Source: CAYLSO01 sp964386525
GTDB lineage: Bacteria > Eisenbacteria > RBG-16-71-46 > DASYSL01
Assembly: GCA_964386525.1 (NCBI GenBank)
Contig: CAYLSO010000146.1
Location: 1 to 28,039 of the forward strand
DNA: 28,039 nucleotides
Direction: 5' to 3'
Of this stretch, positions 22,365-28,039 are shown in pieces. The notes under the pieces were generated by a model. That model did no database searches. It saw only the letters and a list, made by a program, of their open reading frames with translations, and had not been told where the DNA came from. Within the stretch, counting starts at the first letter, position 1, and each line of letters starts with the position of its first letter. The translations under genes and the position numbers were made by a program.

Positions 22365-23237
22365 CTAAGGCCGGGGCGCCGCCGCTCCCTTTGCCGGCGC
22401 GCTGCCCTTGGCGGCGCCGGCGGCGGCCTCGGCCTCGGCCTTGCCGGGCGGCAGGCGCACGACGCGCAGCTTCTGCGCCGGGGCTTCGAGGCGGAGCAGG
22501 AGGCCCTGCTCGTCGAGCCAGGTCTTGATCAGCGTCAGGTCGTCGGAGACGTCCACGCGCGTCGCCTTCCGCTTGCCGCGCCCGGGCCCCTCGATCGACT
22601 CCTGCGGCCCGCGCGTCAGGCGGACCTGCAGCACCGTGTCGCGCGGCGTCATGATGACGTTCTGCAGCCGGGTCGCGAGGCCGCGCTCGCAAAAGTCGGA
22701 GACCAGGGTCTCGATGTGCTCGTAGACGTTCGGGTCGAGGATGTACAGCCGGCCCGGCGGCACTCCGACCACATTGGCCTGGCCGGAGCCCTCGGACTCG
22801 CGGAAGATGATGGCGTTCCCGTCGGGGAAGGTGAGGTTCAGGACGCGCTGGCGTCCGCCGATGCCTTCCCGGCTCTGGAAGAGCAGCGGGAACGCGTCCA
22901 GACCGCGGGTGATACCCAGGGTCCATTTCTCGTAGGCGGTGAGTCCGCCCTGGCCGCGCAGCTCGTAGCGCACCGTGGAGATGGCCAGGAGGCTGTCGCC
23001 CTTCGGGGTCGAGTAGACGCGATAGAACTCGGTGCCCAGGCGCGTGGTGTCCTGCCAGACCTCGAAGGTGCCCGTGCGGGCCAGCGCCAGGCGCTCGAGG
23101 CCGCCGACATCGGGCAGGGTCGTGGCGACCTGCGACCAGGCGGCCGGCACCGGCGGGAGGGCGGCCAGCAGGAGCGCGAAGGGGAGCAGCAAGCGGGGCG
23201 ACCGGCCCGCGCGACGGTAGCTGGCGTGCGCGTTCAT
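22365..23237 (-). CDS. exported protein of unknown function
   Basis: A 290-residue protein. The signal peptide is long: a basic N-terminus (ASYRRAGRSPR), hydrophobic core LLLPFALLLAALPPVP, probable cut after AWS. The mature part is rich in alternating strands (GTFEVWQDTTRLGTEFYRV, DSLLAISTVRYELRG, NAIIFRESEGSGQANV), suggesting a periplasmic beta-sandwich or lipid-binding fold. One Cys is present. The last ~25 residues are Ala/Lys/Pro-rich low complexity. I do not recognise the family. An extended -10 lies only 8 bases before the ATG, so the mRNA may be leaderless, and no ribosome site is seen, which agrees. Confidence 0.8.
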   Translation of the reverse strand: MNAHASYRRAGRSPRLLLPFALLLAALPPVPAAWSQVATTLPDVGGLERLALARTGTFEVWQDTTRLGTEFYRVYSTPKGDSLLAISTVRYELRGQGGLTAYEKWTLGITRGLDAFPLLFQSREGIGGRQRVLNLTFPDGNAIIFRESEGSGQANVVGVPPGRLYILDPNVYEHIETLVSDFCERGLATRLQNVIMTPRDTVLQVRLTRGPQESIEGPGRGKRKATRVDVSDDLTLIKTWLDEQGLLLRLEAPAQKLRVVRLPPGKAEAEAAAGAAKGSAPAKGAAAPRP

Positions 23238-23245
23238 CGCCGCTT

Positions 23246-23254
23246 AGCATAACA
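23246..23254 (-). promoter_or_regulatory. extended -10 giving a likely leaderless transcript
   Basis: On the minus strand TGTTATGCT (TGT + TATGCT) ends 8 bases before the ATG at 23237. The usual 6-8 base gap to the start site would put transcription start at or within one or two bases of the ATG. Confidence 0.5.
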
Positions 23255-23345
23255 CAGCGCGGGTGGCGGTCCGGCGGGCCTCGCGGCCCGGTCGGTGCGG
23301 GCGGAGAGGTCCGGTGCGCGCCGCCACGGCGCGCGGGAGGAGGCC

Positions 23346-23783
23346 ATGAGATCCAAGCTTCACATCTTCGTGATCGCCGCCCTCGGGACGGCGGCCCTCG
23401 CCGGCTGCGCTCCGCCGGCGGCGGATCAGTCGGTCGCCGTCGCCCCCGGCGAGGCGGCGGCTCCCGCCTACGTGCGCGATCTCGCGCCCGCCGACTTCCG
23501 CGACTACCTGTTGAGCCGCACCGACGCCTTCGTGCTCGACGTGCGCCAGGCCGGCGAGTGGGACGACGACCTCGGCCACCTCGACGGCGCCACGCTCATC
23601 CCGGCCCAGGAGCTGGAGAGCCGGCTGGCGGAGCTGCCGCAGGACCGGAGCCATCCGATCGCCGTCTACGACCGCATCGGCGTGCGCAGCACGACGGCCG
23701 CGCAGCTGCTGACGCAGCGCGGCTGGCGCGAGGTCGTCACCATCATGGGGGGGCTGGCCGCCTACCGCCGCGCCGGGCTCTGA
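23346..23783 (+). CDS. rhodanese-like domain lipoprotein, catalytic Cys absent
   Basis: A 145-residue protein. The lipoprotein signal is FVIAALGTAALAGC. The rhodanese fold is clear: AFVLDVRQAGEWDDDLGHLDGATLIP, a central strand IAVYDRIGVRSTTAAQLL, then GWREVVTIMGGLAAYRRAGL. In active rhodaneses the loop after the central strand is C-x5-R; here it is YDRIGVRS, so the Cys is replaced by Asp and sulfur transfer is not expected. It probably serves as a binding or regulatory domain on the periplasmic side. The start ATG at 23346 has GGAGGAGG 3 bases upstream. It is convergent with the rRNA methyltransferase. Confidence 0.88.
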   Translation: MRSKLHIFVIAALGTAALAGCAPPAADQSVAVAPGEAAAPAYVRDLAPADFRDYLLSRTDAFVLDVRQAGEWDDDLGHLDGATLIPAQELESRLAELPQDRSHPIAVYDRIGVRSTTAAQLLTQRGWREVVTIMGGLAAYRRAGL

Positions 23784-23813
23784 GCCCCGGTTCCAACCCT
23801 TTCGTCCCGGCGG

Positions 23814-25253
23814 CTATCTACGCAGGGTGAGCCGGGCGACGGCTTCGACGTGTGGCGTGTGCGGGAAGAGGTCAAAGGGCCGCACGCGCTCGAGCGCGTA
23901 GCCCTCGGCCGCGAAGCCCTGGAGGTCCCGGGCCAGAGTGGCCGGGTTGCACGAGACGTAGACGATGCGCTCCGGGCGCATGCCGGCCACCCGGGCCACG
24001 ACGCGCGCGTGCAGGCCGGCGCGCGGCGGGTCGACGACGACCACCTCCGGCGTCCACGGCTCGGACCACTCGCGCAGCAGGGCGCGGGCCTCGCCGAGCA
24101 CGAAGCGGGCGTTGGCGATGCCGTTGCGCTCGGCGTTGACCCGCGCCGCGAGGACGGCATCCTCGACCGCCTCGCAGCCCACGACCTCGCGCGCGCGGCG
24201 GGCCAGCAGGAGCGTGATGGTACCGGCGCCGCAATAGAGGTCGAGCACGCGCTCGTGGCCGGTGAGCGCCGCCTCCTCGAGGGTGGCGGCGTAGAGCACT
24301 TCGGCCTGGCGCGAATTGGTCTGCAGGAAGGCGTTGGCGGAGATCTCGAAGGTGAGCCCGTGCAGGCGCTCCGCGACGGTCGGCGAGCCGGCCAGCCGCC
24401 GCTCGCGGCCGGGCTCGCCGATGGCGATGTTGGCGCGCGAGGCGTTGAGGTTCTGCACCACGCCGCGCACGCGCGGGTCGAGGCCGGCGACGGCGCGCGC
24501 CCAGTCCGCGACGGCCGGCACCTCGTCGCGCGCCGCCACCAGGTTCACCATCGCCTGCTCGGTGAGCGGCAGGTGGCGCACGACGAGGAAGCGCACCAGG
24601 CCGGTGTGGCGCGCCGGGTGGTAGGCGGCCCAGCCGTGCTCGCGCGCGAAGCGCTGGGTGAGCTCCACCACCTGGTTGACGAGCGGCGAGCAGAGCCAGC
24701 ACGCCGTCAGCGGGAAGACCTGGTCGTAGCGGCGGCGGCGGTGCAGGCCGAGCAGCGGCTCGCCGTCGGCGCCGGGATGGAAGGAGAACTCCATCTTGTT
24801 GCGGTAGCGGAAGACGTCGGGGGAGCCGGCGATGGGCAGCACCGGCGGATCGACGAAGCCGCCGACGTGCGCCAGCGTCTCGCGCACCTGATCTTCCTTG
24901 GCGGCGAGCTGCAGCGGGTAGTCGAGGTCCTGCAGGCGGCAGCCGCCGCAGTCGCCGGCGGCGAAGTGGGCGCAGGGCGGCTCGACGCGCCCCGGGCCCG
25001 CCGCCAGTCGTTCGACGGTGAAGGCCTCGGCGAAGCGGTCGCGCCGTCGCGTCACCCGGGCGCGGACGCGGTCGCCGGGCAGCGCGCCGTCCACGAAGAC
25101 GACCATGCCCGCGTGGTGGGCGAGGCCCTGGCCGCCGAGGGCCAGGCGCTCGATGTCGAGTTCGATCTCGGCGTGCTTGCGCAACGGGTGGGGCGGCGTG
25201 CTCACCCGGCGACGGTAGGTCGGGAGCGGGAGGCCGTCAATGACGCAGCGCAT
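23814..25253 (-). CDS. rlmD: 23S rRNA (uracil-C5)-methyltransferase, RumA/RlmD family
   Basis: A 479-residue protein. It has a TRAM domain at ~25-82 (HAEIELDIERLALGG). The Fe-S cluster ligands are Cys94, Cys102 and Cys105, with Cys185 or Cys188 as the fourth. The SAM-binding motif is LDLYCGAGTITL (337-348), followed by DPPRAGLH (408-415). The catalytic Cys435 is in VSCNPATLARDL and the general base Glu470 is in HTPHVE. It makes m5U in 23S rRNA. The position modified (747 or 1939) cannot be told by eye, and some bacteria use one enzyme for both. The open frame extends 125 codons upstream, but that part is compositional noise; ATG 25253 or GTG 25205 is the likely start, neither with a good ribosome site. 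Confidence 0.9.
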   Translation of the reverse strand: MRCVIDGLPLPTYRRRVSTPPHPLRKHAEIELDIERLALGGQGLAHHAGMVVFVDGALPGDRVRARVTRRRDRFAEAFTVERLAAGPGRVEPPCAHFAAGDCGGCRLQDLDYPLQLAAKEDQVRETLAHVGGFVDPPVLPIAGSPDVFRYRNKMEFSFHPGADGEPLLGLHRRRRYDQVFPLTACWLCSPLVNQVVELTQRFAREHGWAAYHPARHTGLVRFLVVRHLPLTEQAMVNLVAARDEVPAVADWARAVAGLDPRVRGVVQNLNASRANIAIGEPGRERRLAGSPTVAERLHGLTFEISANAFLQTNSRQAEVLYAATLEEAALTGHERVLDLYCGAGTITLLLARRAREVVGCEAVEDAVLAARVNAERNGIANARFVLGEARALLREWSEPWTPEVVVVDPPRAGLHARVVARVAGMRPERIVYVSCNPATLARDLQGFAAEGYALERVRPFDLFPHTPHVEAVARLTLRR

Positions 25254-25488
25254 GGACGGGCGCGGGGCGGGGGGCGCCGGCGGCGCCGGAAAGCGTCCCG
25301 CAGGGACCCCTGGCGCCGGAACGCGCCCTGCCGCGTCAAGATGTTGTGGGCTTTGCGCGGGAAGGGAGCCGGCTCCGGCGGGCCGGGGGTATCGTGGGTG
25401 ACGAAGCGCCCCGCCGGCGGTGGCGATCGCGACGGGGCCGCGTGCGACCGGACGGGAGTTCGGCGATCTGCGGAGGGAGGAAACGATC

Positions 25489-26556
25489 ATGTGGAATAGG
25501 AGACGTTCCGGGGCCCGCCTCCTCGGGCTGCTGACTATGGGGTGCGTGACGGTCGCCGGCGCGGCGATCGTCAGTCTGGCGGCCGCCGGCGCGGCGCGCG
25601 CGCAGGACGCGCCGCGCGGCGGGTACATGGGCGTGCAGCTCCAGGATCTCGATCAGGGGCTGCGGGATTCGTACGGCTATCGCGGGCCGGGAGGCGTGCT
25701 GATCAGCGACGTGGCGGACGGTAGCCCGGCCGCCCGCGGCGGGATGCAGCGCGGCGATATCCTGATCCGGCTCGAGGGCAACACGATGGACTCCGCCGAG
25801 GAGCTGTCGGGTGCGGTGCGCCGGCTCCGTCCGGGGGAGCGCGTCGCGCTCTCGGTGTGGCGCGGCGGGCGCGAGGTGCCGCTGCGCGTGGAGCTGGGCG
25901 AGCGCCAGGACGCGGTCATCGAGCGGCGGATCGTGCGCGAGTACAGCGAGGACGCGCCGGAGGCCCCGAAGGTCCCGAAGGCGCCGAAGCACATGGAGCT
26001 GCGCTGGCATGAGGAGGGTTCCGAGGAGCCGCTCGTCATCCCCATGCCGGACATGGACGAGATCCAGCGCCACATCGAGATCATCGCCACTTCGCGGCCG
26101 CGGCTCGGCGTCGAGCTGCAGGACCTGGACGAGGAGCTGGGCGAGTACTTCGAGCGGCCGGACGGGCGCGGCGTGCTGGTCACCCGCGTGCTCAAGGGCA
26201 CTCCCGCGGCTCAGGCCGGCATGAAGGCCGGCGACGTCATCATCGAGCTGGACGGCAAGAGCGTGGACGACGCCGCCGAGCTGCGCAGCGGGCTGGCGGA
26301 CAAGGAGGCCGGCGCGGTGCGGGTCACGGTGCTGCGCAAGGGGCAGCGCCACACGTTCACCGCCGAGCTGGAGGAGGGCGGCGCGCCGCGGGCCGCGCCC
26401 GGCCCCGAGCGCCGGATGATGGTGCGCCGGTTCGGCACCCAGACGCGCGACGATCTGCAGCGGGACATGGAGGAGCTGCGGCGCGAGATGGACGACCTCA
26501 AGCGCGAGCTGGAGTCCATGCGCGCGACGGCTCCGAAGAAGGGCGCCCCGCGCTAG
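25489..26556 (+). CDS. exported double-PDZ-domain protein without protease domain
   Basis: A 355-residue protein. The signal peptide starts with NRRRSG and has a long hydrophobic stretch (15-36), cut after ARA. PDZ 1 covers ~46-135 (YMGVQLQDLDQGL, GGMQRGDILIRLEGN). A linker rich in PKVPKAPK follows. PDZ 2 covers ~203-295 (RLGVELQDLDEEL, AGMKAGDVIIELDGK). The two domains are clear internal duplicates, sharing GVxLQDLD. Residues ~315-345 form a coiled coil (LQRDMEELRREMDDLKRELESM). Trypsin-like HtrA residues are absent, so it is likely a periplasmic scaffold or chaperone-like sensor. The ribosome site is GGAGGGAGG. A TATCGT -10-like site lies at 25390-25395. A strong terminator follows. Confidence 0.9.
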   Translation: MWNRRRSGARLLGLLTMGCVTVAGAAIVSLAAAGAARAQDAPRGGYMGVQLQDLDQGLRDSYGYRGPGGVLISDVADGSPAARGGMQRGDILIRLEGNTMDSAEELSGAVRRLRPGERVALSVWRGGREVPLRVELGERQDAVIERRIVREYSEDAPEAPKVPKAPKHMELRWHEEGSEEPLVIPMPDMDEIQRHIEIIATSRPRLGVELQDLDEELGEYFERPDGRGVLVTRVLKGTPAAQAGMKAGDVIIELDGKSVDDAAELRSGLADKEAGAVRVTVLRKGQRHTFTAELEEGGAPRAAPGPERRMMVRRFGTQTRDDLQRDMEELRREMDDLKRELESMRATAPKKGAPR

Positions 26557-26592
26557 GCTCCGCCTGAAGACACCACGCGGCCGCGCCGGGTC

Positions 26593-26628
26593 AGGGCCGG
26601 GAACGGATTCCCCGGCCCTCCCCCTTTT
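26593..26628 (+). terminator. Rho-independent terminator after the PDZ gene
   Basis: A perfect 9-bp stem (AGGGCCGGG at 26593-26601 with CCCGGCCCT at 26611-26619) and a 9-base loop are followed by CCCCCTTTT. It is the best terminator in the window. Confidence 0.75.
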
Positions 26629-26642
26629 CCTCCAACCCGGCC

Positions 26643-26671
26643 TCGACAGTTCGGGAGACGGCTTCTAGACT
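26643..26671 (+). promoter_or_regulatory. promoter of the Nudix gene, leaderless arrangement
   Basis: -35 TCGACA (26643-26648), an exact 17-bp spacer, -10 TAGACT (26666-26671). The GTG start begins 8 bases after the -10, so transcription would start at the first codon. No ribosome site is seen upstream of the GTG. Confidence 0.6.
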
Positions 26672-26678
26672 GCCCGCC

Positions 26679-27200
26679 GTGAGCCCCGCGAGACTGCCGC
26701 GCTTCTGCCTTTACTGCGCCACGCGCCTGGTGCGCCGCGACGATCACGGCGTGCGCCGCCCTACCTGTCCGGGCTGTGGCTACGTCGCCTACCGGAATCC
26801 CTCGCCGGCGGTGGGGGTCGTGCTCCCGTGGCGGGAAGGCCTGCTCTTCGTGCGCCGCAAGTTCGAGCCGTACGCCGGGAGCTGGAGCCTGCCGGCGGGA
26901 TTCATGGAGTACGGTGAGGCGCCCGAGGAGACGGCGCGCCGCGAGACCCGCGAGGAGACCGGGCTGGCGGTGCGCGTCGGGCCGCTGCTCGGCGCCTACC
27001 GCGGCGGCGACGACCCGCGCGTACGGGTGGTGCTGCTGGTCTATCTGGCGCGGGCGGTCCGCGGTCGGCCGCGCGCCGGCGACGACGCCTCGGAGCTGCG
27101 TGTCTTTCCCGTGGGGCGCCCGCCCGCCGACCTGGCTTTCCGATCGCATCGCCGGGCGTTGCAGGACTACCGGCGGTGGCTGCGCGCCCAGGGGGGCTGA
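26679..27200 (+). CDS. Nudix hydrolase with N-terminal zinc ribbon
   Basis: A 173-residue protein. The zinc ribbon is Cys10-x2-Cys13 and Cys30-x2-Cys33. The Nudix box is complete: Gly74-x5-Glu80-x7-Arg88-Glu89-x2-Glu92-Glu93-x-Gly95-Leu96. Nudix enzymes cleave nucleoside diphosphates linked to another group. The zinc ribbon resembles NADH pyrophosphatase (NudC), but the SQPWPFPxS motif that marks NudC is absent and the protein is shorter, so the substrate is open (ADP-ribose, NAD-type or other). The next gene downstream is NAD+ synthetase, which may hint at NAD turnover, though a long gap and separate promoters divide them. The GTG start has no ribosome site and the mRNA is probably leaderless. 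Confidence 0.9.
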   Translation: MSPARLPRFCLYCATRLVRRDDHGVRRPTCPGCGYVAYRNPSPAVGVVLPWREGLLFVRRKFEPYAGSWSLPAGFMEYGEAPEETARRETREETGLAVRVGPLLGAYRGGDDPRVRVVLLVYLARAVRGRPRAGDDASELRVFPVGRPPADLAFRSHRRALQDYRRWLRAQGG

Positions 27201-27467
27201 GCCGGGTCTCCGTTGCGTCTTGCCCTGCCGCCGTCCGGGCGCCGGGCGGAGCGCAACGCCGGCGGGGCGCCGCCGCCCTCGGCCTCGCGCCCACGCGCGG
27301 GATCGGCGTCTGGCACCGGAGTTGCTCTCTGCGCGCCACGCAGCGCGCCCGTTCGCCGGGCGCGCCGAGACCGGAGGCCACAACGGGACCCGGACGCAGT
27401 GTCCCCGCCACGGATGGCGCTCCACCACGGAAGGTGCGGAGCCTGCTCAATGACCGCCGGCCGGAAC

Positions 27468-27497
27468 CGCCCGGGCACGCCCCGGGCGTTTCCCTTT
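27468..27497 (+). terminator. Rho-independent terminator upstream of nadE
   Basis: The stem CGCCCGGG (27468-27475) pairs with CCCGGGCG (27481-27488) around loop CACGC and is followed by TTTCCCTTT. Confidence 0.6.
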
Positions 27498-27561
27498 AAC
27501 CCCCGCCCCTCGGCCCCGCCGGCGCCGGCCGCGCCGGGGCGCGGCGCCCGGGCCGCGGAAG

Positions 27562-27570
27562 TGGCATAAT
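27562..27570 (+). promoter_or_regulatory. extended -10 candidate for NAD+ synthetase
   Basis: TGGCATAAT (TGG + CATAAT) stands out in a GC-rich stretch, 105 bases before the ATG. There is no -35. Confidence 0.4.
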
Positions 27571-27675
27571 GGCCGGCGGTCTCGAGTGCGGGCGGCGGGC
27601 CGGGTGCCCGCGGCGCCCGCGGCGGCGGGACTCGCGGCCCGGCCGCGAGCCGACCCGGTAGACGAGGAGAGCCAG

Positions 27676-28039
27676 ATGCGCGCACTCCGCATGGCGCTGG
27701 CCCAGGTGAACGCCACCGTGGGCGCCTTCGACTCCAACGTCGCCCGCGTGCGCGACGCGCTGGCGCGCGCCGAGGCGCAGGGCGCCGACATCGTGCTGTT
27801 CCCCGAGTTGGTGCTCTGCGGCTACCCGCCCGAGGACCTCCTCCTCAAGTCAGATTTCCTCGAGGCCAACCGTCGCGCCCTGGAGGACCTGGCGTCGGCC
27901 TGCCGCCGCGTCACCGCCGTGGGCGGCGTCGCCGACCCCCCGGACCACCGCTAAAACCCCCCCCCCCGCCAGCACCCCCGGCGCGGCGCCCGCCGCGATC
28001 AAAAACACCCCCAGCCCAACAAAGCCCGCTTCGACCCGA
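27676..28039 (+). CDS. nadE: glutamine-dependent NAD+ synthetase, N-terminal nitrilase domain (3' truncated by window)
   Basis: From ATG 27676 (GAGGAGAG upstream) the protein begins MRALRMALAQVNATVG, with DIVLFPELVLCGYPPEDLLL at residues ~38-57. This is the nitrilase-type glutaminase domain of NadE, with Glu44 of the catalytic triad in FPEL. It supplies ammonia to the synthetase domain that amidates NaAD to NAD+. A TAA at 27952 seems to end the frame after 92 residues. However, the same frame beyond it still tracks the family (positions of YNAAAV..., then H-LPNYGVFDE) if many C are read as G and A as T. So the stop is most likely sequence error at a contig end, not a true truncation. Confidence 0.8.

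Larger units (their letters stand above)
27201..27675. other. 475-base intergenic region with hairpins and a terminator, no clear gene
   Basis: No convincing protein is encoded on either strand. A perfect 8-bp hairpin (GCGCGCCC at 27343-27350 with GGGCGCGC at 27358-27365) and a terminator at 27468-27497 are present, then a promoter candidate at 27562. The distance from the Nudix stop to the terminator (~270 bases) leaves room for a 3' UTR or small RNA. No signature of tRNA, SRP RNA, tmRNA or RNase P RNA was found. Confidence 0.55.

Noticed and set aside
20770..23250. Long minus-strand frame (826 codons) across pepA and the next gene
   Set aside because: The plus strand encodes full M17 motifs in pepA; the antisense frame has only Ala/Arg/Gly/Val-rich sequence.
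25254..25628. 125-codon N-terminal extension of the rRNA methyltransferase
   Set aside because: It is low-complexity Pro/Ala/Arg sequence, antisense to the PDZ gene start, and unlike the family's TRAM start.
27340..27370. Hairpin with GTTCGCC loop as a tRNA T arm
   Set aside because: The loop lacks the conserved purine-A pattern and no other tRNA arms are present.

Overview
This GC-rich window (visibly about 70% G+C) comes from a Gram-negative-type bacterium. It encodes an outer-membrane porin, at least two lipoproteins, a lipid-modifying operon, a large eukaryote-like Ser/Thr kinase with TPRs, and many tightly packed genes with GTG starts. I see no rRNA, tRNA, CRISPR array or intact transposon. 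The gene mix suggests an uncultured soil lineage near Gemmatimonadota, Acidobacteriota or Eisenbacteria; this placement is inference. The last ~100 bases read like a low-quality contig end, which suggests a metagenome assembly.

Layout. 1-402: 3' end of a glutaryl-CoA-type acyl-CoA dehydrogenase, then a hairpin terminator. 3843-442 (minus): a three-gene operon of a kinase/TPR protein and two paralogous small beta-strand-rich proteins. 4231-9889 (plus): a six-gene, mostly overlapping operon (four-helix membrane protein, SDR, UbiA-type prenyltransferase, lipid kinase, ThiL-like kinase, B12-type radical SAM). This is the best candidate for an undescribed pathway: alcohol to monophosphate to diphosphate to prenyl transfer, followed by radical chemistry. 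10024-10724: an MNT/HEPN toxin-antitoxin-like pair, next to the broken 5' end of a TonB-receptor-like gene on the other strand. 11473-14083: a Mg-chelatase-like AAA+ ATPase and its VWA partner. 14247-16381: a phosphate-type porin and PstS behind a four-unit 11-bp-period repeat that looks like a Pho box. 17572-16424 (minus): a SirB1-like protein and a small holin-family membrane protein.

17748-17999: a 7Fe-type ferredoxin whose stop codon overlaps that of a convergent penicillin-acylase-family lipoprotein (20464-17996). 20791-22317: leucyl aminopeptidase, convergent with an exported protein of unknown function (23237-22365). 23346-23783: a rhodanese-fold lipoprotein lacking the catalytic Cys. 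25253-23814 (minus): an RlmD/RumA-type rRNA m5U methyltransferase. 25489-26556: an exported double-PDZ protein. 26679-27200: a Zn-ribbon Nudix hydrolase with an apparently leaderless promoter. 27676-end: the start of glutamine-dependent NAD+ synthetase.

Several genes share a promoter style: a -10 of the form TAnnnT (or CATAAT), often with an extended TGn. Terminators are GC-rich hairpins, mostly without long T tracts. Function calls rest on motifs read by eye; no database search was run.
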